DNA from: Euzebyella marina
GTDB taxonomy: Bacteria; Bacteroidota; Bacteroidia; Flavobacteriales; Flavobacteriaceae
DNA: 64,000 bases
NCBI RefSeq assembly: GCF_014855515.1
Contig: NZ_JACYFK010000002.1
Location: forward strand, 124,001-188,000
Reading direction: 5' to 3'
In this document: positions 44,468 to 54,148 of the stretch, in pieces
Layout of the letters: each line of letters starts with the position of its first letter
Numbering within the stretch: the stretch's first letter is position 1
Program-made: the position numbers and the translations under genes
The notes under the pieces: generated by a model
Told to the model about the DNA's origin: nothing
Seen by the model: the letters and a program-made list of their open reading frames with translations, nothing else
Databases searched by the model: none

Positions 44468-45955
44468 TTACGCGGATATTTTCGAGGAAAGTTGCTTGAT
44501 TTTAATATGCAGAGCAGCAAAAAGAAGGGTTGTAATAGGGCTGAGCCAGTTAAAAATGGCATAGAGGAAATACTCGCCCGTTCCCACACCTAAAACTCCG
44601 CTGTGATAGGCTCCACAAGTATTCCAAGGTACCAATACGGAAGTTACGGTACCCGAATCCTCTAACGTACGGCTCAGGTTTTCGGGAGCAAGATTTCTAT
44701 CGGCATAGGCCTTACTGAACATTTTACCGGGTACAACAATGGCCAGATACTGATCGGAAGCCGTTACGTTAAGGGCCAAACAGCTGCCAACGGTGCTGGC
44801 GAAAAGACCGAAAGTTGATTTAGCCAAGTTCAATAATGATTTGGTGATTCGGTCTAGTGCTCCGATTCCATCCATTATACCGCCAAATACCATGGCACAA
44901 ATGATTAGCCAAATGGTGCCCAGCATCCCTGCCATTCCGCTAGATGAGAATAAATCGTTCAAAGCAGCATTATCGGTGGGTACCGAGGTATCAACCGTTA
45001 TAGCCTTTAAGATGCCTTTATATCCCGATTCAAAAGTTAAGGATGTTGCTTCCGTAATGCCAGCAACTATGCCGGGTTGAAAAATCAGAGCAAAGAGTCC
45101 ACCTAACAAAGTACCTATCAGAAGTGCCCCAAGAGGTGGGGTTTTCTTAACGATCAAAATAATAACGATGATGGGTACGATAAACAACCAAGCATTAATA
45201 TTAAAAGTGGCTTCAATGGATTCTAGTAGCGAGCCTACTTCGGCCGAACCACTGGTTTCAATATTCAAACCGATAATGACGAATACCAAGAGCGTGATCG
45301 ATATGGTAGGCACGGTGGTGTACAGCATGTATTTGATATGTTCGAAAAGTTCACCGCCTGCCATAGCCGGTGCCAAATTGGTCGTATCGCTTAAAGGGGA
45401 TAGTTTGTCCCCAAAATAAGCACCTGATAAAATTGCTCCGGCGGTCATGCCTAAAGAAATTCCTAACGCTTCGCCGATTCCGATTAAAGCGATACCTACG
45501 GTCGCAGAGGTCGTCCAGCTACTACCTGTGGCCACCGAAATAATAGCACAGATGATGACACATGCGGCCAGAAATATGGTGGGGTTCAAAATTTGTAGTC
45601 CGTAATAAATCATAGCGGGAATGATGCCGCTTACCAGCCAGGTTCCCGCAAGGGCGCCGACCATCAATAGAATTAAAAGGGCACCGGTCGTTGATCGGAT
45701 ATTCTCGGAAACTTCATCTATCATTTGGTTGTAGCTTACTTTGTTCAAGAATCCTACAATGGCCGCTACGGCACCCCCTAAGAGAAGAATAAACTGGTTC
45801 GATCCACTCAGCGCATCATCGCCGAAAACAAAAACGTTATATGCCAACATTAACACCAAGGCTACCACAGGAATGAGGGCTTCAAAAAGGTTAAGATCTT
45901 TGTTCGCAACGATATTCTCGTTCTCTCTGTGCTCGGCGTCCTGACTTTCTTGCAT
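44468..45955 (-). CDS. nhaC: Na+/H+ antiporter NhaC
   Basis: A 495-residue transporter with about 11-12 membrane helices, of the NhaC family: GGAVAAIVGFLNKVSYNQMI near the N-terminus, then AGAILSGAYFGDKLSPLSDT, the conserved NhaC stretch with charged residues in the membrane, and LVPWNTCGAYHSGVLGVGT at the C-terminal side. It exchanges sodium for protons, fitting a marine lifestyle. Single-gene unit. Confidence 0.93.
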   Translation of the reverse strand: MQESQDAEHRENENIVANKDLNLFEALIPVVALVLMLAYNVFVFGDDALSGSNQFILLLGGAVAAIVGFLNKVSYNQMIDEVSENIRSTTGALLILLMVGALAGTWLVSGIIPAMIYYGLQILNPTIFLAACVIICAIISVATGSSWTTSATVGIALIGIGEALGISLGMTAGAILSGAYFGDKLSPLSDTTNLAPAMAGGELFEHIKYMLYTTVPTISITLLVFVIIGLNIETSGSAEVGSLLESIEATFNINAWLFIVPIIVIILIVKKTPPLGALLIGTLLGGLFALIFQPGIVAGITEATSLTFESGYKGILKAITVDTSVPTDNAALNDLFSSSGMAGMLGTIWLIICAMVFGGIMDGIGALDRITKSLLNLAKSTFGLFASTVGSCLALNVTASDQYLAIVVPGKMFSKAYADRNLAPENLSRTLEDSGTVTSVLVPWNTCGAYHSGVLGVGTGEYFLYAIFNWLSPITTLLFAALHIKIKQLSSKISA

Positions 45956-46056
45956 ATAATTTGGTTTAGCTAATGCGTAATATTACAATTTTACACCGCT
46001 TTGTGCAACTGTATTGTATAATTGGCATTAGGGTTCGTCAAAAGGGAAATATGTGT

Positions 46057-46064
46057 TAATTTTG
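46057..46064 (+). promoter_or_regulatory. -7 promoter element of lpd
   Basis: TAATTTTG, perfect TAnnTTTG; start near 46069, leader about 20 nt before the lpd ATG. Confidence 0.6.
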
Positions 46065-46088
46065 TACACTTAAAACAAAGAAAAATTT

Positions 46089-47495
46089 ATGAGTCAATAT
46101 GATGTGGCCGTAATAGGCTCAGGACCCGGAGGATATGTAGCGGCGATAAGATGCGCCCAATTGGGAATGAAAACAGCTATTATCGAGAAATATAGCACCC
46201 TAGGAGGAACCTGCTTGAACGTAGGATGCATTCCCTCTAAAGCCTTACTTGACTCTTCACATCATTACGAAGACGCCGTAAAGCATTTTGAGGCCCACGG
46301 AATTGAAATTGCCGGTGAGGTTAAGGTCGATTTAGATAAGATGATTGCCCGCAAACAAGGGGTTGTAGACCAAACGACAAAAGGAATCGAGTTTTTGATG
46401 GATAAAAACAAGATTACCGTTTATGAGGGTATCGGTAGCTTTAAAGACGCGACTCACATTGATATTAAAAAAACCGATGGAAAATCGGAGACTATCGAAG
46501 CCAAAAACACCATCATTGCTACAGGTAGTAAACCATCTACTTTGCCATTTATTGAATTGGACAAAGAACGGATCATTACTTCAACAGAAGCCTTAAAACT
46601 AAAAGAAATACCAAAACACCTTATAGTAATTGGCGGTGGCGTTATCGGTTTAGAATTGGGCCAAGTATACAAAAGGTTGGGTGCTGAAGTCACAGTGGTG
46701 GAATATATGGATCGAATTATTCCAACGATGGATGGGGCCCTTTCCAAAGAGTTGACCAAAGTGTTGAAGAAGCAGAAAGTGCAGTTCAACCTTTCTCATA
46801 AAGTAAAATCGGTTGAGCGCAGCGGAGATGAAGTTATAGTAAAGGCTGATGACAAAAAAGGACAAGAGGTCGAAATTAAAGGCGACTACTGTTTAGTGGC
46901 AGTAGGAAGAAGACCTTATACCGAAGGGTTAAATGCCGATGCTGCTGGAGTGAAAATTGACGAACGCGGTAAGATTGAGGTCAATGAACATTTACAGACC
47001 TCCACGTCTAATATCTATGCCATCGGTGATGTAATTAAAGGAGCCATGCTTGCCCATAAAGCGGAAGAAGAAGGCACGTTGGTCGCTGAACAATTGGCCG
47101 GACAAAAGCCTCATATTGATTACAATTTAATACCAGGTGTCGTTTATACGTGGCCGGAAGTAGCAGCTGTAGGTAAAACCGAGGAGCAATTGAAGGAAGA
47201 AGGAGTGGCTTATAAATCGGGCCAGTTTCCTATGAGGGCCTTGGGTCGTTCAAGAGCTAGTATGGATTTGGACGGTTTCGTTAAAATATTGGCTGATAAA
47301 GAAACTGACGAGGTACTTGGCGTGCACATGATAGGTGCCCGTTGCGCCGACTTGATAGCCGAAGCGGTTACTGCGATGGAATTTAGAGCTTCTGCAGAAG
47401 ATATTTCTCGAATGAGCCACGCACACCCAACATTTGCCGAAGCCGTTAAAGAAGCAGCCTTGGCCGCTACTGAAGACCGTGCGCTACATATCTAA
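46089..47495 (+). CDS. lpd: dihydrolipoyl dehydrogenase
   Basis: A 468-residue flavoprotein. FAD motif VIGSGPGGYVAAIRCAQLG, redox-active disulfide GGTCLNVGCIPSKALL, NAD motif VIGGGVIGLELGQVY, and C-terminal SHAHPTFAEAVKEA with the active-site His-Glu pair. E3 component of the 2-oxo acid dehydrogenase complexes and glycine cleavage. It stands alone with its own promoter and terminator, not beside E1/E2 genes. Confidence 0.97.
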   Translation: MSQYDVAVIGSGPGGYVAAIRCAQLGMKTAIIEKYSTLGGTCLNVGCIPSKALLDSSHHYEDAVKHFEAHGIEIAGEVKVDLDKMIARKQGVVDQTTKGIEFLMDKNKITVYEGIGSFKDATHIDIKKTDGKSETIEAKNTIIATGSKPSTLPFIELDKERIITSTEALKLKEIPKHLIVIGGGVIGLELGQVYKRLGAEVTVVEYMDRIIPTMDGALSKELTKVLKKQKVQFNLSHKVKSVERSGDEVIVKADDKKGQEVEIKGDYCLVAVGRRPYTEGLNADAAGVKIDERGKIEVNEHLQTSTSNIYAIGDVIKGAMLAHKAEEEGTLVAEQLAGQKPHIDYNLIPGVVYTWPEVAAVGKTEEQLKEEGVAYKSGQFPMRALGRSRASMDLDGFVKILADKETDEVLGVHMIGARCADLIAEAVTAMEFRASAEDISRMSHAHPTFAEAVKEAALAATEDRALHI

Positions 47496-47524
47496 AATAT
47501 TTGTTAGATTCAAGATTCAATTAA

Positions 47525-47555
47525 AAAAGCCCCTGAAAAGGGGCTTTTATTTTTT
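47525..47555. terminator. bidirectional terminator between lpd and the HGSNAT-like gene
   Basis: AAAAGCCCC/GGGGCTTTT stem with a TGAAAA loop followed by TATTTTTT. The two genes converge on it. Confidence 0.88.
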
Positions 47556-47577
47556 ATATCACATCCAAAATGGGCGT

Positions 47578-48765
47578 TTAGTTTTTTGCCAATCCGAAAC
47601 GGCGAAGCAATCGTATGATTCGAGGCTTAATGGTGTTGTATGAATAAATGGCCGCAAATTCTATTTGCTTCATGGTAAATTCAGTTCCTTTTGCAATTTG
47701 AGTTTTAATCTCTTCTTTATGGTCTTCGTATTTCAAGGCGGTATACGTAGAAATATACATGAAGGCAATGGCTCCGGGTATCGCAACATAAGGGTTTAGC
47801 GAATGGTGGAAAAAACGATATAGGCCTAACCCTGTAAAGCTTCCGTAGAGAATAATAAAGTGAACCACGTAAATTGATAAGGTGCTCTGACCAATCTTCA
47901 ACAAAGTTCTGTTTTGAAGTAGGCGTTCCAATACCATAAAGATGGCAAAAACGACAAAAACGTCACCGAGTCTTATAAAAAGGTAATTGTTGTAAAAAAT
48001 ATCAGAGAACAATTTAATTCCTGTGGCTTCCGAAATGCTCAAAAAGAAAGGTGAGCTAAGTTTGATCAAAGCGAAACCTATTGCTAGCAAACTTGCTATC
48101 GTCAACGGAAAGAAATAGTTCCGGTCACGTAATTTATTGAATATTAAAGATATTGAAGCTCCCAAAGCGGCATATCCAAACCATGGAATGATGGTGAAAA
48201 CCGATCCGTTTGCTTTAGTAACGTAATTGGCAAACGCTTGCGGAAGAAAACTAAAGCCCCACTGTTTATATAGCGGCTCGAAAAGAAACAGAACAATTGC
48301 AATGGCCGAAAGTGTTAGGCCGAATACAAGATTTCTCTTGCGATAGGTAAGCAAGTAGATCCCGATAATGCCCAATAGCGACAACCCGATGCAATGAAGG
48401 ACATCCACAATATAAAATGATGGATATATTTGGCCATTCAACAGCCCCATAAAATTGGTTCGTAGCAAATAGCCGATAAACAAGAGTTCTAGCCCTCTTT
48501 TGATGCCTTTTTTCACTCTTGGGTTGTTAAAACCCTGACCATCTTTTCCTTTTACCAAAAGAAAGGTGAAGATAAACCCTGAAACTGTGAAGAAAACAGG
48601 GGCGGTGATTCCCCTAAAATATTTCCAGATAGAATAGCCGACGTTGCTATCGTCGCGAAAAGCAGTATCGAGCAAACCATCTATAAAATGCCCTTGAAGC
48701 ATCATAAGAATGGCCCATGCCCTGATGGCATCGATAAAAAAGAGTCGTTTTGACGAATTGGTCAC
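47578..48765 (-). CDS. HGSNAT-like (DUF1624) acyltransferase membrane protein
   Basis: A 395-residue protein with about ten membrane helices. It begins SSKRLFFIDAIRAWAILMML, close to the heparan-alpha-glucosaminide acetyltransferase-like catalytic domain opening (R..D..RG), with QGHFIDGLLD providing the candidate active-site histidine. It probably transfers acyl groups to a glycan across the inner membrane; the substrate is unknown. The start codon is GTG. Confidence 0.8.
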   Translation of the reverse strand: MTNSSKRLFFIDAIRAWAILMMLQGHFIDGLLDTAFRDDSNVGYSIWKYFRGITAPVFFTVSGFIFTFLLVKGKDGQGFNNPRVKKGIKRGLELLFIGYLLRTNFMGLLNGQIYPSFYIVDVLHCIGLSLLGIIGIYLLTYRKRNLVFGLTLSAIAIVLFLFEPLYKQWGFSFLPQAFANYVTKANGSVFTIIPWFGYAALGASISLIFNKLRDRNYFFPLTIASLLAIGFALIKLSSPFFLSISEATGIKLFSDIFYNNYLFIRLGDVFVVFAIFMVLERLLQNRTLLKIGQSTLSIYVVHFIILYGSFTGLGLYRFFHHSLNPYVAIPGAIAFMYISTYTALKYEDHKEEIKTQIAKGTEFTMKQIEFAAIYSYNTIKPRIIRLLRRFGLAKN

Positions 48766-48906
48766 CTTTGTTGTTTGTTTTAGGTCTTCGACCTATATAC
48801 TTGTAAAACAGTTGTTTTGGATGTTTTCGCGGTCAAAATTATATAAAAAACTCGCAAATCAATTGTATTTGCTATATTTTCGCCAAATCACATATTTAAG
48901 TACGTT

Positions 48907-49440
48907 ATGGCTAAGATTTTGGCATTCGCAGGAAGCAATTCTTCTCAATCTATCAATTACAAATTAGTTCAGTTTACGGTTTCAGGTCTTGATAATCATG
49001 AGGTGCAATTGCTGAACCTGGCCAATTTTCCTTTTCCTATGTACAGTGAAGATTACGAGAGGGACAACGGCTACTCGAATTCTTTGATTGAATTAAAAAA
49101 TGACATTGCCGATGCCGATGGTATCATTATCGCGGTGAACGAACATAATAGCAATCCTTCTGCATATTTTAAAAACCTAATTGATTGGCTTTCAAGACTA
49201 GAGCGCACCTTTCTTCAAGATAAGCCGGTATTGCTCATGTCTACTTCAAAAGGTAAAAGAGGGGGAGTGGGAGCCATTGAAGTGGTTAAAAATATATTGC
49301 CTCGATTTGGGGCAAATGTTACCGCAACATTTTCACTGCCGTTTTTTGCCGATAATCTAGGTACTAGCAATCAAATCGCAGATACAGAACTGGCAGAGGC
49401 TCATTCGAAGGCCCTTAAAACGTTTCTTGAGCAAATCTAA
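48907..49440 (+). CDS. NAD(P)H-dependent FMN reductase
   Basis: A 177-residue flavodoxin-like reductase: ILAFAGSNSSQSINYKLVQF is the phosphate-binding loop, then GIIIAVNEHNSNPSAYFKNL, the second FMN-binding segment, and LLMSTSKGKRGGVGAIEVVK. It reduces FMN or quinones with NAD(P)H. TATATTTTCG at about 48871 is a plausible -7 region. It is 12 bp from pabB. Confidence 0.9.
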   Translation: MAKILAFAGSNSSQSINYKLVQFTVSGLDNHEVQLLNLANFPFPMYSEDYERDNGYSNSLIELKNDIADADGIIIAVNEHNSNPSAYFKNLIDWLSRLERTFLQDKPVLLMSTSKGKRGGVGAIEVVKNILPRFGANVTATFSLPFFADNLGTSNQIADTELAEAHSKALKTFLEQI

Positions 49441-49452
49441 ACCCGACGGCGT

Positions 49453-50754
49453 TTGCGCATCTTAAATACCTTAAGTCTAGATAACACCGATGTTTTCAAA
49501 CAGAGACTGCTTAAGTGGTCAAAACAATTTGAAGAGGTAGTTTGGCTAGACAGCAACAACCATCAGAACAAGTATACCGCTTTCGATGCTTTGCTGGCAG
49601 TCGACGGTCTAACGAGTATCAAGACCGATAGCGAAAATGCTTTTAACGAGCTTTCGGAATACCAGCAGCAAACCCAAGATTGGATTTTCGGTTACCTTTC
49701 GTATGACCTAAAAAACGACCTCGAGCAGCTTGATTCAGATAATTATGACGGTCTGGAATTACCTGAACTTTACTTTTTTCAACCTAAGAGAATTATTTGG
49801 GTTAAAGAAGATGAAGTAACCTTTTGTTATTTAGGTATGGTGGCGGATGAGATTGATTCGGATTTTGAAGAACTTAAGATTGTTAGGACTGTGGATGAGG
49901 ATGAAGATGGGCATTCTAAAAACATTCACATTAAACTCAGAATGTTCAAAGATGAATATTTTAAGCGTGTCAATTCTTTACTTAGCCATATTAAGCGGGG
50001 TGATATTTATGAGGCTAACTTCTGCCAAGAATTCTATGCCGAGAATACTATTATCGATCCATTGAAAACTTACCGGAACCTGAACTCGATTTCCAAAGCT
50101 CCTTTTGCAACCTTTTGTAGGTTTTGGGATTCTTATTTGTTATGCGCTTCCCCAGAAAGATATATCAAGAAAAAGGGTACGCATGTGATATCACAACCCA
50201 TCAAAGGAACGGCCAAAAGGTCTGACGATTCCCTAATTGATGAAGCGTACAAGAATCATCTTAAAAAAGACGTAAAAGAAAGGGCAGAAAATGTCATGAT
50301 TGTTGATTTGGTACGTAACGATCTTTCGAAAAGTGCTATAAAAGGAGGGGTGCGTGTCGAAGAGCTTTGTGAGGTTTATACGTACGAGCAGGTACATCAA
50401 ATGATTTCTACGGTGGTAGCAGAAGTGCCTGAAGGGGTAAAACCAGTTGATATCATTAAGGACTCCTTTCCGATGGGCAGCATGACCGGTGCACCAAAAA
50501 TTTCAGCTATGCGCCTTATTGAAAAGCATGAAAACTTCAAAAGGGGGCTTTACAGTGGTGCTGTAGGCTATTTTAAGCCCGATGGAGATTTTGATTTTAA
50601 TGTGGTCATCCGAAGCATTCTATACAATTCCAGTAGAAAATATGTTTCCTTTTCAGTGGGTAGTGCGATTACTTCGAGGGCAAATGCCGAAAAGGAATAT
50701 GAAGAGTGCCTGTTAAAGGCAAGAGCAATGAGACAGGTTTTAGAAAATAGCTAG
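49453..50754 (+). CDS. pabB: aminodeoxychorismate synthase component I
   Basis: A 433-residue chorismate-utilising enzyme making 4-amino-4-deoxychorismate for folate. Motifs: HIKRGDIYEANFCQEF, PIKGTAKR (lysine form, as in PabB), IVDLVRNDLSK and the signature GSMTGAPKISAMRLIEKHE. The N-terminal part is divergent, as is usual. The start must be the TTG at 49453: an in-frame TAA lies four codons upstream and no ATG follows before conserved sequence. No pabA glutaminase is adjacent. Confidence 0.9.
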   Translation: MRILNTLSLDNTDVFKQRLLKWSKQFEEVVWLDSNNHQNKYTAFDALLAVDGLTSIKTDSENAFNELSEYQQQTQDWIFGYLSYDLKNDLEQLDSDNYDGLELPELYFFQPKRIIWVKEDEVTFCYLGMVADEIDSDFEELKIVRTVDEDEDGHSKNIHIKLRMFKDEYFKRVNSLLSHIKRGDIYEANFCQEFYAENTIIDPLKTYRNLNSISKAPFATFCRFWDSYLLCASPERYIKKKGTHVISQPIKGTAKRSDDSLIDEAYKNHLKKDVKERAENVMIVDLVRNDLSKSAIKGGVRVEELCEVYTYEQVHQMISTVVAEVPEGVKPVDIIKDSFPMGSMTGAPKISAMRLIEKHENFKRGLYSGAVGYFKPDGDFDFNVVIRSILYNSSRKYVSFSVGSAITSRANAEKEYEECLLKARAMRQVLENS

Positions 50755-50799
50755 TTCCTAGTAAGTAGTCGTTTCATTTAGTAATCTTTGCCTGTTCAT

Positions 50800-50807
50800 T
50801 ATCTTTG
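50800..50807 (+). promoter_or_regulatory. -7 promoter element of tilS, implying a leaderless mRNA
   Basis: TATCTTTG, perfect TAnnTTTG, ends only 5 bp before the tilS ATG at 50813, so the transcript would start at or within a base or two of the start codon. Confidence 0.65.
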
Positions 50808-50812
50808 CAAAC

Positions 50813-52129
50813 ATGTTTAAGGCCTTTAAGGAACATATCGACCATAGGTTTCCCGAACTCAGACAGAGTGAATTTCTGTTTGCCTGCAGCGGAGGGATCG
50901 ATAGTATGGTTTTGTTTCATTTGTTTTCACGATTAGACCTTCATTTTAATGTCGCCCACTGTAACTTTCAGCTGCGTGGCGAAGAAAGTGATGAAGATGA
51001 GAAACTTGTTGAAATAGAGGCTGTAAATAAAGGAGTTAATTATTTTGTAACACGTTTTGATACAGTAGGTTATTTAAATAAAAATAATCTTTCACTTCAA
51101 GTGGGCGCTAGACAATTGAGATATGATTGGTTTTCAGATTTGATGACTGAAAATCGAATAGAGTTTTTAGTAACCGCTCACCATGCTGATGACAATTTAG
51201 AAACCTTTTTGATCAATCTTTCAAGGGGTTCTGGTCTGGACGGATTAACAGGTATTCCCGAAAAGACAGGTTCAATTTGCAGACCTCTTTTACCATTCTC
51301 AAGAGAGCAGATTTTGGAGTACGCTAAAAAGCATAGTATTGAATGGAGAGAAGACCGAAGTAACTCCGACACGAAGTATTTGAGAAATAAGTTGCGACAC
51401 GACATTATTCCTTTACTAAAGAGTTCGAGCCCCGCATTTCTTGACAACTTCAATAACTCGATAAAATACTTAAATCAAGTATTTGATATAAAAGAAGATA
51501 CGATTCTTCACTTAAAGAATAAGTTGTTCATTGAAGGTGACCAATTTATTGAAATAGACATAGAGCAATTGATAGCTTTACAACCTCTGGAAGGGTATAT
51601 GTATCATCTGTTTTGTACATATGGGTTCAGAGAGCCTCAAGAGTTAATTCAATTGACTGAAGGTCTTTCAGGAAAGGAACTGCGTTCTAAATCGCATCGG
51701 CTGATAAGAGATAGAAAGCGTCTTCTACTAAGCGAAATAAAGATTACTGAATCTCCTTCATACACCATCAATTATGAAAATCATGAAATTGTCCGACCGC
51801 TAAATTTGAAGGTGGAGGAGGTTTCAGGTGTAGGAGAACACACTAAAAATATAATTTATGTTGATGGGGATGCGTTAAAATATCCATTGACAGTAAGAAA
51901 ATGGGAAAATGGCGACTATTTCCATCCGTTCGGTCTAGGAGGTAAAAAAAAGCTTTCCAAATATTTTAAAGACGAGAAATACAATACGCTAGCAAAGGAA
52001 GAGCAGTGGTTACTTTGTTCTGAAAATTCAATTGTATGGGTCATTGGTCGTAGGGCAGATGAAAGGTTTAAGGTAACCGACAAGACAAAGAAGGTCTTGA
52101 AATTAACTTACAGTAATGAAGGAAATTAA
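50813..52129 (+). CDS. tilS: tRNA(Ile)-lysidine synthetase
   Basis: A 438-residue PP-loop ATPase that converts the wobble cytidine of tRNA-Ile(CAU) to lysidine. The ATP motif is FACSGGIDSMVLFHLF, followed by HCNFQLRGEESDEDEKLVE and TAHHADDNLETFLINLSRG. A C-terminal domain (about 365-435) with VRKWENGDYFHPFGLGGKKK is the TilS-C region. It overlaps the dsbD-like gene by 14 bp. Confidence 0.95.
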   Translation: MFKAFKEHIDHRFPELRQSEFLFACSGGIDSMVLFHLFSRLDLHFNVAHCNFQLRGEESDEDEKLVEIEAVNKGVNYFVTRFDTVGYLNKNNLSLQVGARQLRYDWFSDLMTENRIEFLVTAHHADDNLETFLINLSRGSGLDGLTGIPEKTGSICRPLLPFSREQILEYAKKHSIEWREDRSNSDTKYLRNKLRHDIIPLLKSSSPAFLDNFNNSIKYLNQVFDIKEDTILHLKNKLFIEGDQFIEIDIEQLIALQPLEGYMYHLFCTYGFREPQELIQLTEGLSGKELRSKSHRLIRDRKRLLLSEIKITESPSYTINYENHEIVRPLNLKVEEVSGVGEHTKNIIYVDGDALKYPLTVRKWENGDYFHPFGLGGKKKLSKYFKDEKYNTLAKEEQWLLCSENSIVWVIGRRADERFKVTDKTKKVLKLTYSNEGN

Positions 52130-54101
52130 ATATTTTATATTACTATTTTTCAGTGTTTTATATGTATATGGACAATCGGATGATGATCCCGTTCAGTTTA
52201 CTACCGAGGTTCGTCAAATATCGGATGTTGAGTATGAACTAAAAATTCGGGCGAAGATTTATGAGGGGTGGCACGTATACTCGCAATATACGGCTGAGGG
52301 AGGTTCTTTACCTAGCGAATTCACATATAAAAAAGCAGGTGAAGACTATGAGTTAGTGGGCGAAACTTTTGAGAGTGAAACTGTAACGGAATACAGCGAT
52401 ATTTTTGAGGTGGATGAGACCTTTTTTAAAGATGAGGCCGTTTTTACACAGAGTATACGTTTGCTAAATGCAGAGGTCAGGCAAATTGACGTTAATTTCT
52501 TCTATCAAGTTTGTAAAGAGGTCTGTATTCCTGTTGACCACGATTTTGCCTTTGTTTTAGATGGTGGAGAGAAGGTTACTACAGAAGAGAGCATAGACGA
52601 ACACAGCCAAGCCCTTGGTGAGGCACTCAATTTAGAACTTAAAAATAAAGAGCGTTTAAGAGGGGCCGGTGATGTCTCGCAGGGTGAAACAGGTTTATGG
52701 ATGGTTTTTGGTCTGGGCTTTCTTGGGGGCCTGATAGCCCTATTGACACCCTGTGTGTTTCCTATGATACCTTTAACCGTATCATTTTTTACGAAACATT
52801 CGGAAAAGAGGTCAAAAGGCATTGCGAATGCATTGCTTTATGGTTTCTTTATAGTGCTTATTTATTTTTTATTGAGCCTGCCTTTTCATATATTCGATTC
52901 AGTTGATTCACAGGTTCTTAACACCATTGCAACAAATGTTTGGTTAAATATCGTTTTCTTTCTCGTTTTTGTCTTTTTTGCCTTCTCCTTTTTTGGTTAT
53001 TATGAGCTGACTTTACCCAGTTCTTGGGCTAATAAAATGGATGCTGCCTCTACCAAAGTCGGGGGCGGAATCGGTATATTTTTCATGGCGGTAACCTTGG
53101 CCATTGTTTCATTTTCTTGCACAGGGCCAATTTTGGGTGGACTTTTAGGAAGTACTGTTCTTGAAGAAGGAGATGTGGCGATGAATCTCAGTATGGGTAT
53201 GACCGGTTTTGGTTTGGCATTGGCTTTGCCATTTGCTTTGTTCGCTCTTTTTCCGGCATGGCTTAATTCTTTGCCCAAATCAGGAGGGTGGATGAATACC
53301 GTTAAAGTGGTGTTAGGCTTCTTGGAATTGGCCTTGGCACTGAAATTTTTGTCCAACGCAGACATGGTTGGCAATTGGGGTATCTTGAAGAGAGAAGTGT
53401 TCTTAGTGATTTGGATAGCGCTGTTCGCGCTCTTGAGTCTTTATTTGTTCGGGGTGTTTCGTTTTCCTCACGACGGGCCGAAACAAAAGCTATCTGTTTC
53501 TAGAAAATTAATTGGTTTTTTAAGTGCGGCGTTTACGGTTTATTTGATTCTTGGGGCATTTCAAGTATCGAATTTAAAATTATTGAGTGGCTTTCCACCG
53601 CCTACCTTTTATTCTGTACTGGAAAATGAGAGCGACTGCCCATTGGGGTTGGACTGCTATAAAGATTTTGAAAGCGGACTATCGTATGCAAAACAAGTAA
53701 ATAAGCCCATATTGCTTGACTTTACGGGGTGGGCCTGTGTTAACTGTAGAAAAATGGAAGAACACGTGTGGAGTGAGTCTGATGTTTACGAGATACTCAA
53801 AGAAGACTATGTTCTGATATCCCTTTACGTAGATGATCGTAAAGAATTACCTGCTTCCGAACAGTTTAGCTATAAATTCGATTCGGGTAGAGTTAAAAAT
53901 ATAAAGACTATCGGTCAAAAGTGGGGTACGTTTCAGACCATTAATTTCAACGCTGCTTCACAACCGTATTACGTGCTGATGACACCTGAACTAGAAATTT
54001 TAAATGAAGCTGTTCAGTACACTGATAAAGAAACCTACAAAAATTGGCTTCAAACAGGCTTAAAGCGGTTTGAAAACCGCGCATTGGCCAACATTCAATA
54101 A
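52116..54101 (+). CDS. dsbD: DsbD-type thiol:disulfide interchange protein
   Basis: A 661-residue inner membrane protein. Signal peptide; N-terminal DsbD-alpha-like domain (about 25-155) with the cysteine pair in FFYQVCKEVCIPVD; central domain with eight helices and PCVFPMIPLTVSFFTKH and SCTGPILGGLLGS; C-terminal thioredoxin domain with GWACVNCRKMEEHVW. It moves reducing power from cytoplasmic thioredoxin to the periplasm, for cytochrome c maturation and disulfide isomerisation. Its start overlaps the end of tilS. Confidence 0.93.
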   Translation: MKEIKYFILLFFSVLYVYGQSDDDPVQFTTEVRQISDVEYELKIRAKIYEGWHVYSQYTAEGGSLPSEFTYKKAGEDYELVGETFESETVTEYSDIFEVDETFFKDEAVFTQSIRLLNAEVRQIDVNFFYQVCKEVCIPVDHDFAFVLDGGEKVTTEESIDEHSQALGEALNLELKNKERLRGAGDVSQGETGLWMVFGLGFLGGLIALLTPCVFPMIPLTVSFFTKHSEKRSKGIANALLYGFFIVLIYFLLSLPFHIFDSVDSQVLNTIATNVWLNIVFFLVFVFFAFSFFGYYELTLPSSWANKMDAASTKVGGGIGIFFMAVTLAIVSFSCTGPILGGLLGSTVLEEGDVAMNLSMGMTGFGLALALPFALFALFPAWLNSLPKSGGWMNTVKVVLGFLELALALKFLSNADMVGNWGILKREVFLVIWIALFALLSLYLFGVFRFPHDGPKQKLSVSRKLIGFLSAAFTVYLILGAFQVSNLKLLSGFPPPTFYSVLENESDCPLGLDCYKDFESGLSYAKQVNKPILLDFTGWACVNCRKMEEHVWSESDVYEILKEDYVLISLYVDDRKELPASEQFSYKFDSGRVKNIKTIGQKWGTFQTINFNAASQPYYVLMTPELEILNEAVQYTDKETYKNWLQTGLKRFENRALANIQ

Positions 54102-54104
54102 AAA

Positions 54105-54129
54105 AAAGGCCGCTTATCGAGCGGCCTTT
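54105..54129. terminator. bidirectional terminator after dsbD
   Basis: AAAGGCCGCT/AGCGGCCTTT perfect stem, loop TATCG, with A/T runs on both sides. dsbD and the lipoprotein gene converge here. Confidence 0.88.
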
Positions 54130-54148
54130 CTATTATAAATATTCCTTT

